The notes under the pieces are model-generated. The model was given only the letters and a program-made list of their open reading frames with translations. It was not told the origin of the DNA and ran no database searches. Below are positions 49,638 to 58,321 of a stretch of 64,000 bases of DNA, piece by piece. Source of the DNA: DATBGZ01 sp036557785 (GTDB taxonomy: Bacteria > Actinomycetota > Actinomycetes > Mycobacteriales > Micromonosporaceae); contig DATBGZ010000014.1 in the NCBI GenBank assembly GCA_036557785.1, positions 85,912-149,911 on the forward strand. Direction: 5' to 3'. The number at the start of each line of letters is the position of its first letter. Position 1 is the first letter of the stretch. A program made the translations under genes and the position numbers.

Positions 49638-52600
49638 ATCGCCCACCCGGCCTGCCCCGCTTGCGGCCGTGCCGCTGGTCCCGAGGACCGGTTCTGCGGC
49701 CGGTGCGGCGTCGCGCTGCCGGTGGACTGCCCGCGCTGCGGCGGGGCGGTGGCACCGGACCTCGCGTACTGCACGAGCTGCGGCCACCCGCTGAGCTCGG
49801 AGACAGCCCGAGAGGAGCGACGGCGGGTCAGCGTGCTCTTCGTCGACGCGGTCGGCTCGACACCCTTCGCCGAACACTCCGACCCGGAGACCGTACGGGC
49901 TGCGCAGACCGGGTTCTTCGCGACCGTCCGGCGCATCGTGCACCAGTACGGCGGCGTGGTGGAGAAGTACATCGGCGACGCGGCCATGGTGCTCTTCGGC
50001 GCGCCGGTGGCCACGGAGGCCGACGCGGTACGGGCGGTGCGCGCCGGGCTGGACCTGCAGCGGGCGCTGCGCCATGCCGAGCACGGGTGGTCGTACCGGG
50101 TCGGCGTCGCCACCGGAGAGGCGCTCGTCGACATCGAGGCAGCACACGATGGCGGGCAGGCGATCGTGGCGGGCGACGTGGTGAACACCGCCGCCCGGTT
50201 GCAGGCGGAGGCGCCGGCCGGCGGCGTGCTCGTGTGCGCGACCACCCACGCCGCGGCCCGGGTGCAGATCCGCTTCGCGGCCCACCCCCCGCTCACCCTG
50301 CGCGGCCGCTCCGCCCCGAGCGAGGTCTGGCTGGCCCTCGCTCCCGTGCCGGAGCAACTCGACGAGGACGGGGCCGACGCGCCGCTCGTCGGCCGCGACC
50401 ACGAGCTGGGCCTGCTCACCTCGGCACTACACCACGCGATCGCCCACCGTGAGCCGCGACTGGTGGTGTTGCTGGGCCCCGCCGGCATCGGCAAGAGCCG
50501 ACTCGTGCGCGAGCTTTACCACCACGCCAGGCCGCCGGCCGGGCCGGGCAGCGCGGATGTCTGCTGGCGCAGCGGTCGGTGTCCGCCGTACGGCGAGAAC
50601 ACCGCGTACGGAGCGTTGGCCGCGATCGTGAAGGCGCAGGTCGGGGTGCTCGTGACCGATCCCCCGGAGGTGGCGCGGCGACGCCTCGACGATGCCCTGC
50701 GCGACCTCGTCGGCGAGGGCGAGGCCGGCCGGCTCTCCGACGCGCTGCGCCCACTCGTCGGCCTGCCCGGCTCGCCTCTGTCCACTGAGGACGCCGAGGC
50801 GGCCTGGCGGCGGTTCGTCCTCGCTCTTGTGCAGCGCGGCCCCACGGTGCTCGTCTTCGAGGACCTGCACTGGGCCGACTCCCGCATGATCCGCTTCGTG
50901 GAGCTCGTTGCCACCACGATCCGCGACGCGCCACTGCTCATCGTCTGCTCGGCCCGTCCCGAGCTGCTCGACCGCGAGCCCGGCTTCATGGGCGCCGTGC
51001 CCGGCATGCTGACGTTGAGCCTGTTCCCGCTGCGCGACGAGGAGATCGCGAGTATCTACGCGGGCATGTTCGGCGGCGTCGCGTTGCCGGCGGATCTGCT
51101 GCAGCCGCTCGTCGAGCGGGCGGGCGGGATGCCGTTGTATGCCCAGGAGTACGGCCGCATGCTGGTCGAACGGGGAACGCTGCGGCAGTCCGAGGATGCT
51201 TGGACGCTCGACCCGAGTGCGCCGCTGCCGACGCCGGAGAGCGTGCACGCCGTCATCGCGAACCGGGTCGATCTGCTCGACGGCGCGGAGCGCGGGGTGC
51301 TGCAGGCAGCCGCTGTCGTCGGAGCCCGGTTCTGGCCCGGTGCCGTGGCCGCCGCCCTTCGGACCACTGAGGACACAGTGGACAGAGCACTTCGGACCCT
51401 CGTGCAACGCGACCTCGTGCGGGAGCAGCCGGAGACGTCCATGGCGAGCGAGGCCGAGTACCGGTTCCGGCACGTGCTCGTCGCGGATGTCTGCTACGAG
51501 CGTCTTCCGCTCGGCGAACGGGTCGCCCGGCACGTGCGGACTGCGGACTGGATCGAGGCTCGGCTGGATCACCGCGGCACCGACCTGACCGAGGTCGTGG
51601 CGCACCACCGGTTTACCGCGTACCAGACCGCGGTCGCGCTCGGCACCGATCCGCGGCCTTATGCCGGTCCCGCCCTGGGCGCCCTGCGCCGCGCCGCGCG
51701 GCGGGCCGCGATGCTCAACGCCGTCGATGCCGCCGCCACGCACCTGGCCCGGGCGTCCCGTCTGCTGATGTCCACATCGGAGACAGGACCGGCCACCACG
51801 GAGTCCGACGCCCGGCTCGCAAGCTTCGCCGCTGAGTCTGATGCTCGGCTCGCAAGCTTCGCCGAGGTAGACCGCCTTGGGGTGGAGCTGCTGAGCCTGG
51901 AGCTGGGCATGCAGACGCAGGGCGCTGGCTACCTGACCGGGCCCGGGCCCGCGCGCCTGGCGGAACTGGCCACGCTGCTCTACCGGGCCCGGGACCACGA
52001 TGGCGCTGCCCGGGCCTGGACGCTGCTCGGCCAGACCGCGTGGATGCGCGAGGACCGGGCCGAGGCGCTGCGCAGTCTCGACCGGGCCGTGGAGTTGTTC
52101 GACTCGTGCCCGGACACGCCGGAGAAGGCCCAGGCCTACGCCGAGCTGGGGCGGTTGCACATGCTCAACTACGAGCACGGCCCGGCACTGGGTGCAGCCC
52201 AGATCGCGGCCGAGATCGCCGAACGCCTCGGCCTCGTCGAGATGCACGCGAATGCCCGCATCACCATCGGCATGTGCCACTATCTCGCGGGCCAGCCAAC
52301 CGGGCTCGGGGAGCTGCGTGAGGCGCTGGAGTTCTGTCGCGCCCAGCGCCTGCCGAGCCTGCGCCGCGCGCGTGGCATGGTGGCGGATGCCCTCGTCGAG
52401 GAGGGCGACCTCGCCGGTGCCCGGGCACTGTTCGACACCCCGGGGCCCATGCCGGCGATCGAGGCACTCTACGCCGGCGACTGGGACCGCTTCCTCGACG
52501 TGGCCGAGTCGTTTCTGGCGAGCCCCGACGGCGACCGGGACCTGCGGGTACGGGGAGCCAGAGGCTGGCTGCGCGCACTGCGCGGCGACGGTGAAGGGGC

Positions 52601-53165
52601 ATCGGACGACGCCGCGATCGTCCTGCGTACGGCTCGTTCATCCGGCTTGAAGCGTCCGATGTGGATCGCGCTGGGCAATGGGGCGTTGAGCGAGGCCGTG
52701 CTGGGACGCGGCGCGCAGGCCGAACATCTGCTGCGCGAGCTCGGCCAGAGCTGGCAACGGATGCGCACCATCGCCAGCGGTGGCTGGGTGACCGCGGCGG
52801 CCCACGCGGCGGACCGGGTCTCTCCCGACGCGGCCCAGGCGCTGCGCGACGTGCTGGGCAACGCGCCCCACCACACGGCCTGGTCCCGCGCGGCGATGTC
52901 CTGTGTGGACGGTACGCTCGCCGCGGGGCGGGGCGAGTACACCACGGCGGCCCTGCGTTACCTGGACGGGGCGCAGCGCTTCGCGGACGTGGGCAGCACG
53001 ACCGACCGCATGCTCGCCCTCGGCGGGGTGGTCCGGGCGCTCTCGACGGCCGCCCGCACGGTCACCGACGCCCGAGCCGCGACGGAATCGCCGCTGGCGG
53101 TTGGCCAGGTCCACGACGAGCTCGCAGATTTCGTACGCCGCAACCGCATCGTCTCGCCGTTGTAG
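49638..53165 (+). CDS. Adenylate/guanylate cyclase-AAA ATPase with zinc ribbons (ATC start proposed)
   Basis: About 1175 residues. Two Cys4 zinc ribbons (CPACG...FCGRCG, then CPRCG...YCTSCG) lead into a class III nucleotide cyclase domain with metal Asp in VLFVDAVGSTPF and EKYIGDAAMVLFGAP, and NTAARL later. Next come an AAA/LuxR-type ATPase (LLGPAGIGKSRLVREL; FEDLHWADSRM) and a long helical repeat region. The first canonical start in frame is GTG at 49722, but that would remove the first ribbon. A GGAGGA lies five bases before an in-frame ATC at 49638, and the frame is open back to a TGA at 49587. The upstream Crp gene suggests a cAMP circuit. Confidence 0.88.
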   Translation: MAHPACPACGRAAGPEDRFCGRCGVALPVDCPRCGGAVAPDLAYCTSCGHPLSSETAREERRRVSVLFVDAVGSTPFAEHSDPETVRAAQTGFFATVRRIVHQYGGVVEKYIGDAAMVLFGAPVATEADAVRAVRAGLDLQRALRHAEHGWSYRVGVATGEALVDIEAAHDGGQAIVAGDVVNTAARLQAEAPAGGVLVCATTHAAARVQIRFAAHPPLTLRGRSAPSEVWLALAPVPEQLDEDGADAPLVGRDHELGLLTSALHHAIAHREPRLVVLLGPAGIGKSRLVRELYHHARPPAGPGSADVCWRSGRCPPYGENTAYGALAAIVKAQVGVLVTDPPEVARRRLDDALRDLVGEGEAGRLSDALRPLVGLPGSPLSTEDAEAAWRRFVLALVQRGPTVLVFEDLHWADSRMIRFVELVATTIRDAPLLIVCSARPELLDREPGFMGAVPGMLTLSLFPLRDEEIASIYAGMFGGVALPADLLQPLVERAGGMPLYAQEYGRMLVERGTLRQSEDAWTLDPSAPLPTPESVHAVIANRVDLLDGAERGVLQAAAVVGARFWPGAVAAALRTTEDTVDRALRTLVQRDLVREQPETSMASEAEYRFRHVLVADVCYERLPLGERVARHVRTADWIEARLDHRGTDLTEVVAHHRFTAYQTAVALGTDPRPYAGPALGALRRAARRAAMLNAVDAAATHLARASRLLMSTSETGPATTESDARLASFAAESDARLASFAEVDRLGVELLSLELGMQTQGAGYLTGPGPARLAELATLLYRARDHDGAARAWTLLGQTAWMREDRAEALRSLDRAVELFDSCPDTPEKAQAYAELGRLHMLNYEHGPALGAAQIAAEIAERLGLVEMHANARITIGMCHYLAGQPTGLGELREALEFCRAQRLPSLRRARGMVADALVEEGDLAGARALFDTPGPMPAIEALYAGDWDRFLDVAESFLASPDGDRDLRVRGARGWLRALRGDGEGASDDAAIVLRTARSSGLKRPMWIALGNGALSEAVLGRGAQAEHLLRELGQSWQRMRTIASGGWVTAAAHAADRVSPDAAQALRDVLGNAPHHTAWSRAAMSCVDGTLAAGRGEYTTAALRYLDGAQRFADVGSTTDRMLALGGVVRALSTAARTVTDARAATESPLAVGQVHDELADFVRRNRIVSPL
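51801..51866 (+). repeat. 33-bp tandem duplication in the cyclase/AAA gene
   Basis: Two 33-base copies (51801-51833 and 51834-51866), differing at a few third positions, encode ESDARLASFAA and ESDARLASFAE. They lie in the helical region behind the ATPase domain. Both share CTCGCAAGCTTCGCC, a GC-rich phrase that looks like a dispersed repeat. It probably arose by local duplication. Confidence 0.8.
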
Positions 53166-53185
53166 GACCGCGTCATCGGCCCCAG

Positions 53186-53926
53186 CTACGCCGCGATGTC
53201 GGCGGGCGGCCTGGCGGCACCGGTGACCGGCGCAGGTGCCGCGGGTGAGACCGCGATGCCGGCCTTGACCTGCGCCGCGTAGACATCGACGTACTCCCGG
53301 GCCGAGAGCACCATGAGCTCGTACATGATCTCGTCGGTGATCGTCCGCTCGACGAACCGGTCGCCGGCCATGCCCGCGTGGCGGGAGAAGTCCAGCGCCG
53401 TGCCGAACCGGATGTGCACCCGGCGCAGGCGCGGGATGAGCTTGCCGATCGGTTGGATCTCGTCAGAGTTCAGCATCGCGACCGGGATGACCGGTGCACC
53501 GCTCTCCAGGGCGAGCCGGGCCACCCCGGTCTTGCCCCGATGCAGCCTGCCGTCCGGCGAACGCGTCCCCTCCGGATAGATGCCGAAGAGCCGACCCTCG
53601 CGCAGCACACGCAGTCCCGTGTCGATGGCCGCACGAGCCGCCTGGCCGCCGGAACGGTCCACCGGGATGGTGCCCGTCCCGGCGAAGAAGAGCTTCGTGA
53701 GCCTCCCCTTGAGGCCCCTGCCAGTGAAGTACTCCTGCTTGGCGACGAACGTGACCCGGCGCGGCACGACCAGGGGCGCGAAGATCGAGTCGCAGAACGA
53801 GAGATGGTTGCCGGCCAGGATGGCGGGACCCCGCCGGGGCAGGTTCGCGCGCCCCTCGACCCTCGGGCGAAAGATCAGACGCAGCCACGGTCCGAGCACG
53901 ACGTACTTGAGCAGCCAGTAGAGCAT
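53186..53926 (-). CDS. 1-acylglycerol-3-phosphate O-acyltransferase family protein
   Basis: 246 residues, ATG at 53924-53926 after GAGGGG. The PlsC-type signatures are present: AILAGNHLSFCDSIFAPL (NHxxxxD), GTGTIPVDRSGGQAARAA and LFGIYPEGTRSPDGRLHRGK (EGTRS). A hydrophobic N-terminal helix anchors it to the membrane. It probably acylates lysophosphatidic acid in phospholipid synthesis. The C-terminus is Ala/Pro-rich. The gene converges with the cyclase/AAA gene, leaving a 20-base gap. Confidence 0.93.
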   Translation of the reverse strand: MLYWLLKYVVLGPWLRLIFRPRVEGRANLPRRGPAILAGNHLSFCDSIFAPLVVPRRVTFVAKQEYFTGRGLKGRLTKLFFAGTGTIPVDRSGGQAARAAIDTGLRVLREGRLFGIYPEGTRSPDGRLHRGKTGVARLALESGAPVIPVAMLNSDEIQPIGKLIPRLRRVHIRFGTALDFSRHAGMAGDRFVERTITDEIMYELMVLSAREYVDVYAAQVKAGIAVSPAAPAPVTGAARPPADIAA

Positions 53927-54114
53927 CGATGCCCCTCGCGCCGGCGGACGGTACCGGATGCTCGGCAGCGTAGGCCGTCCGCTCTCATGATCGCATCGGG
54001 CGTCCGGACCTGCCCCGGCCGAGCGCCGCGCCCGCTGGCGCCGATAGGCCAGCTTGGCGATCAGGGCGTACCGTTGCCGGGAAGGTACCCCCAGGCAGGT
54101 GCGGAGGGAGCCCG

Positions 54115-54999
54115 GTGAGCGTGGGTGACGCGCGGTACGGCCGCCGCGACAACGGACTCGTCGCGGCGGCCTACGCGGCGGCGGGCGATGTCGACCCACG
54201 TGTCGGCGAGCACCTGCTCGACGTCCTGGCGCTCGAGGGCATCGCGGCGTACCTTCGCCCATCGAGCGACCTGCATCCGGTGACCCGCTCCACGACGCTG
54301 CCCAAGCGCCCCACGGACCGGCTCTATGTCGACCGGGAGCACGTACGGACCGCGCGCGCCTACCTCGCGCGCCTGGCCCGGGAAGAGAGCGAGGCCGAGA
54401 CGGATTCCGGTACCCCGGCAGCCCGCACGGACGGCACGGACCCCGCGCTGTCTTCCCCGGCCCGTGCGGACCCGACCCGCACGGACCAGACGGCCGACTC
54501 GTCCCCGGCCGGCACCCGGTCGTGGACCGAGCCGACGAGCGATGAGGTCGAGCGCGCGTTCGCCGAGATCATCGCCGGCTATGCCCGCACGGCCCCGGGA
54601 CCTGTGCTGCCGCCAGCCGAGCCGCGCAGCAACGAGGAGCCCCCGCCCGGGCTGGCCCGGCGAAAGCAGGCCGACGAGCCGGCGCCGGAGCACGGACCCT
54701 CCTTGTTGGACGGGCTCGACACGTTCGGCGCCGATCTGGCCGAGGACGAGGACGAGTCGTTCGTCCCGCCGGAGCCTCCCCCAGTCCCCCGCCCGTCACT
54801 GCCGACCGTGCTCGGGGTCGTCGGCGTCGTCGCGGGTCTCACGATCTTCCTCAAGCCGAACCTGCTCGGGTTCCTGCACGAGAGCCTCGCGATGTTCCTC
54901 GGCTTCGCTGCTGTGGTCAGCGGCTTCGGCACGCTGATCTGGCGCCTGCGTCCCGGCGACGACGACGAGCCCGACACCGACGACGGCGCCCGCGTCTAG
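54115..54999 (+). CDS. DUF308-type membrane protein with DUF2007-like N-terminus
   Basis: 294 residues, GTG after GGAGGGAGC. The first ~85 residues resemble a DUF2007-like (putative signal-transducing) domain: VGEHLLDVLALEGIAAYLRP then PTDRLYVDREHVRTARAYLA. A Thr/Asp/Pro-rich linker follows, and two C-terminal membrane helices (TVLGVVGVVAGLTIFL and LAMFLGFAAVVSGFGTLIW) with an acidic tail. Such proteins are common in actinomycetes but have no known function. Confidence 0.75.
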   Translation: MSVGDARYGRRDNGLVAAAYAAAGDVDPRVGEHLLDVLALEGIAAYLRPSSDLHPVTRSTTLPKRPTDRLYVDREHVRTARAYLARLAREESEAETDSGTPAARTDGTDPALSSPARADPTRTDQTADSSPAGTRSWTEPTSDEVERAFAEIIAGYARTAPGPVLPPAEPRSNEEPPPGLARRKQADEPAPEHGPSLLDGLDTFGADLAEDEDESFVPPEPPPVPRPSLPTVLGVVGVVAGLTIFLKPNLLGFLHESLAMFLGFAAVVSGFGTLIWRLRPGDDDEPDTDDGARV

Positions 55000-55004
55000 C
55001 CCGA

Positions 55005-55820
55005 TCACCCGCTGAACTTGTCGAGCCAGTCGACGATCGCGTCGATCGGCTCGCGCCACCGGGCGTCGAGCATCAGGTCGTGGCCCATGCCCGGAAAGAG
55101 CAGCGGCGCGCTGCCGTAGTGGCGCGCGACCCGCTCCAGCGATCGCCTCGGCACGACCCGATCGTCCGGCGATCCGAGGACCAGCACCGGCGCGTCGCCC
55201 ACCGGTCGGGGCGGAGTGTGCCGCCGGGCAAGCTGCCAGACGACGCGACGCGCGTTCGGGTCGTCGAGCCGGTCGACGTAAGCACGGCCCTCGGCCACAG
55301 AGAGTTCGCGACCGAAGAGTTGACGCCGGCGCAGCCGCAGCGGAGCACCGAAGAGCCCGGGCAGCGTACCGGTCGGGTTGTGGGCGAGCGCGGCCAGCAC
55401 CGTGCGAGCACCGCCCATGACCGGGGCGACGAGCACACCCGCACGCGCGGGGTAGCGAGCCAACGCCTGGGCCACGGCCAGACCACCGACGCCGTGTCCG
55501 ATGAGGACGGCCTGCCGGGGCAGTCGCGCCGCGACCTGGACCACGTCGTGGGCGTAGGCACGCAGGGTCGTCTTCGGCGCCGATCCGCTCTCCCCGTGGC
55601 CACGCAGGCTCATCGCGTACGCCGGGTACCCGCGCCCTGCGGCGTGCTCCAGCCACATCTGCGCGAAGGCCCAGGCCGCGTGCGCGTAGCCGGGGACGAA
55701 GAGCAGCGGGGGCCGGCCCGGTTCCGGCTGGTCCACGGGCTGCGAGGTGAGCACCTCGCGCTGCACCGGGGCGACCGGGGACGACCACTCTCGCCATCGA
55801 AACACGTCGAGGTTTGTCAC
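55005..55820 (-). CDS. Alpha/beta hydrolase-fold protein lacking the nucleophile Ser
   Basis: 271 residues, GTG at 55818-55820 overlapping the flavin monooxygenase stop (GTGA). The hydrolase fold is clear: PPLLFVPGYAHAAWAFAQ (oxyanion turn), AYAMSLRGHGESG, the nucleophile elbow VLIGHGVGGLAVAQAL, LGSPDDRVVP (Asp) and FPGMGHDLMLD (His). In the elbow the usual GHSxGG Ser is Gly110. Either the protein is not a serine hydrolase or it has lost activity. It is translationally coupled to the monooxygenase, so it may serve the same substrate. Confidence 0.88.
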   Translation of the reverse strand: MTNLDVFRWREWSSPVAPVQREVLTSQPVDQPEPGRPPLLFVPGYAHAAWAFAQMWLEHAAGRGYPAYAMSLRGHGESGSAPKTTLRAYAHDVVQVAARLPRQAVLIGHGVGGLAVAQALARYPARAGVLVAPVMGGARTVLAALAHNPTGTLPGLFGAPLRLRRRQLFGRELSVAEGRAYVDRLDDPNARRVVWQLARRHTPPRPVGDAPVLVLGSPDDRVVPRRSLERVARHYGSAPLLFPGMGHDLMLDARWREPIDAIVDWLDKFSG

Positions 55821-57205
55821 GATGCCGGCTCCAGCTCTCGCAGCGCTCGCCGCACGGCTCGAAGGTAGTCGATGTGGCTGACCTCGAACCAGTGCCGCGT
55901 GGACTCCTTCAGCCTGGCCCGGGTGTAGCGCCGGCTGAACTGGTGGTAGTGCGAGCGCCAGTAGTTCGCTGCCCGCTCGGGCGCCTGCTCGCGCTGCCGC
56001 AGCCAGGTTGCCACCAGCACCGCCTGCCAGTGCATCAGCGAGAAGACGCCGGAGTCTGGCTGGAGCAGACCCACCACCGCAAGCGTGGGGAAGGACGGCG
56101 CGAACGTGTGCAGCAACAGACGTGGCCGGCCCTCGGCGTCCACATTGAGCAGTTCGGGGGCGAGGAACTCGAACTGGGGCAGGTAGCCGGTCGCGAAGAT
56201 CACGAGCTCCGGCTCGACGACCCGGCCATCGACGAGCTCCACCCCGTTGTGCGTGAACCTCGCGATGTCGGGCACCGGCGTGATCGACCCGTGCCCGAGG
56301 TAGTGGATGAGCTGGCTGTTCACGATCGGGTGGGTCTCCAGGAGCTTGTGATCGGGCTTGGGCAGCCCGAAATGCCGCAGGTCCCCGACCACCCGGCGCA
56401 AGGTGCGCTGCAGCAGTCGCTGGCGCAGCCACAACGGCAGCCGGAACGCGGCCACCAGGTCGTTGACCTGGTCCGCCGGACGGCCGTACGCGAACTTCGG
56501 CGTGTACCAGTACCCCCGGCGACTGGAGTGCCAGCACCGCGCGGCCTGCTGGGCAGCGTCGACCGCGATGTCGCAGCCGGTGTTGCCGGCGCCGACGACG
56601 AGCACGCGCTTGCCCCTGAGCTGGGCCGGGTCCTTGTACGCGCTGGCGTGCATGATCTGCCCGCCGTACGACTCCTGACCCTCATAGGTGGGCATCTTCG
56701 GCGACCAGTTGTGACCGTTCGCGACGACCACGGCCGCGTAGCGCTGGGTACGGTCGGCGCCGCCACCGCGCGCCCCGCTGATTGTGACCTCCCACTGCCC
56801 GTCCTCGGTCGGCACGACCCGGGTCACCTCGGTACCGAACCAGATCTGCTGGCGTACCCCGAAGTGGTCGGCGTAGCGCTCGAGGTACGCCAGGACCTGG
56901 CTGTGGTGCGGGTAGTCCGGCCAGGAATCCGGCATGGGGAAATCCGGGAACTGGGTGAATGGCTTCGACGAGATCAGATGCGTGGTCGCGTAGACCGGGC
57001 TGCGGTCGTGACGCCAGTTCCAGGCGCCGCCGACGCCGGTCTCCCGCTCATAGCAGTCGACGCCGAACCCCGCCTCGCGCAGGTTCTTCACCGCGGTCAG
57101 CCCAGCGGCGCCCGCGCCGATGACACAGACGCTCTCGACCCGTCCGGTCGCCGGGCCACGCGACGGTGGCAGCGGCGGCGCCGAGTTGCTCAGGTCGAAG
57201 CTCAC
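55817..57205 (-). CDS. Flavin-containing monooxygenase (FMO/BVMO-like)
   Basis: 462 residues, GTG start after GGGAGGGAGC. Two dinucleotide motifs: VCVIGAGAAGLTAVKNLREA (FAD) and KRVLVVGAGNTGCDIAVDAA (NADPH). Between them lies GGQIMHASAYKDP, the FMO-type linker (FxGxxxHxxxY/F, here GGQIMHASAY). Later come GLFVIFATGYLPQFEF-like and HWQAVLVATWLRQR. The enzyme uses NADPH and oxygen to oxidise soft nucleophiles or ketones; the substrate is unknown. It forms a pair with the downstream hydrolase-fold gene. Confidence 0.92.
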   Translation of the reverse strand: MSFDLSNSAPPLPPSRGPATGRVESVCVIGAGAAGLTAVKNLREAGFGVDCYERETGVGGAWNWRHDRSPVYATTHLISSKPFTQFPDFPMPDSWPDYPHHSQVLAYLERYADHFGVRQQIWFGTEVTRVVPTEDGQWEVTISGARGGGADRTQRYAAVVVANGHNWSPKMPTYEGQESYGGQIMHASAYKDPAQLRGKRVLVVGAGNTGCDIAVDAAQQAARCWHSSRRGYWYTPKFAYGRPADQVNDLVAAFRLPLWLRQRLLQRTLRRVVGDLRHFGLPKPDHKLLETHPIVNSQLIHYLGHGSITPVPDIARFTHNGVELVDGRVVEPELVIFATGYLPQFEFLAPELLNVDAEGRPRLLLHTFAPSFPTLAVVGLLQPDSGVFSLMHWQAVLVATWLRQREQAPERAANYWRSHYHQFSRRYTRARLKESTRHWFEVSHIDYLRAVRRALRELEPAS

Positions 57206-57298
57206 TGCGGGCTCCCTCCCCCTGTCGTCCCCGGCATCCTATGCAGCGCAGGCCGACCGGGCGAGGCGAGCGGCTCGGGGTCGGTCAGGGCGGCTGGC

Positions 57299-58321
57299 TC
57301 AGCGCCGGGCAAGGTCGGCGGCACCCACGACCCCGGCGAGGTTTCCCATGCGCGCCGCGACCACCGGCGCCACGGGCAGCGAGCCGCGTGCGGCAAGTTG
57401 GTCGATAAAGGCCGCGCGCGTGGGCGCGAGCAGGAGCTCACCCGCCTCGACCACCCCGCCGCCGACCACGAGCATCTCGACATCGAGCACCTGGACCAGG
57501 TCGGCCAGCCCGCTGCCGAGCCAGCGCCCCACCTCGGCGAAGGCGCCGCGGGCCACCGGGTCGCCCTCGCGCGCCGCCTGGGTGACGAGCGGCCCGTTGA
57601 TCGCGTCGATGACATCCTCGACCCGCGCCGAACCGGTGCCCCCGGCGAGCTCGAGAAGGCGGTGCGCGGTCCGCGGGTCGGCTTGGGCCGCCTCGCGGGC
57701 GGCGCGGACCAGGGCAGAGCCGCTGGCGTACTGCTCGAGGCAACCCATGCGGCCGCAACCGCAGAGACGTCCGTTCGGCACGACCCGGGCGTGCCCCATC
57801 TCCGCCGCCATGCCATGGGCCCCGCGCCACACCTCGCCCCGCACGACCAGCCCCCCGCCGATGCCGGTCCCGACCGTGAACAGGGCCATGGAGTCCGTCA
57901 CGTCCCGCGCCGAGCCGTACCGGAACTCGGCCCACGCCGCGGCATTGGCGTCGTTCTCGACCACGACGGGCAGCCCGACCTCGTCGGCGATCTTCTCCCG
58001 CAGCGGCTCGTCGCGCCAGGCGAGGTTCGGCGCGAAGAGCACTTTTGATCGAGTTTCGTCGATCCAGCCGGCTGCCCCGATGCCCACCATGCGCGCGGGG
58101 TGCAACCGGGTGAGCTCGGTGATCACCTCGACGATGAACTGCAGGGTCTTGCCGACGTCATCGGCGGGCGTCTCCCGGCGTGCGGTGGCGATCACCTCGC
58201 CATCCGGCGTCACGACGGCACCCAGGACCTTGGTTCCCCCGACATCGACTCCGATCGCCAGATCGGAGTCGATGCCTGTGCCGGCGCCGGCCGGGCCGGG
58301 GGCGGGAGCGCTCTCGCTCAC
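57299..58321 (-). CDS. ROK-family glucokinase
   Basis: 340 residues with a GTG start overlapping the upstream gene by 4 bases. ROK features: IGVDVGGTKVLGAVV, VVVENDANAAAWAEFRYG (catalytic Asp), VGTGIGGGLVVRG, EMGHARVVPNGRLCGCGRMG and CLEQYASG, the last two holding the zinc ligands (H, CxCGxxGC). It probably phosphorylates glucose. Its partner in the operon is a lysine-rich hypothetical protein. Confidence 0.93.
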   Translation of the reverse strand: MSESAPAPGPAGAGTGIDSDLAIGVDVGGTKVLGAVVTPDGEVIATARRETPADDVGKTLQFIVEVITELTRLHPARMVGIGAAGWIDETRSKVLFAPNLAWRDEPLREKIADEVGLPVVVENDANAAAWAEFRYGSARDVTDSMALFTVGTGIGGGLVVRGEVWRGAHGMAAEMGHARVVPNGRLCGCGRMGCLEQYASGSALVRAAREAAQADPRTAHRLLELAGGTGSARVEDVIDAINGPLVTQAAREGDPVARGAFAEVGRWLGSGLADLVQVLDVEMLVVGGGVVEAGELLLAPTRAAFIDQLAARGSLPVAPVVAARMGNLAGVVGAADLARR

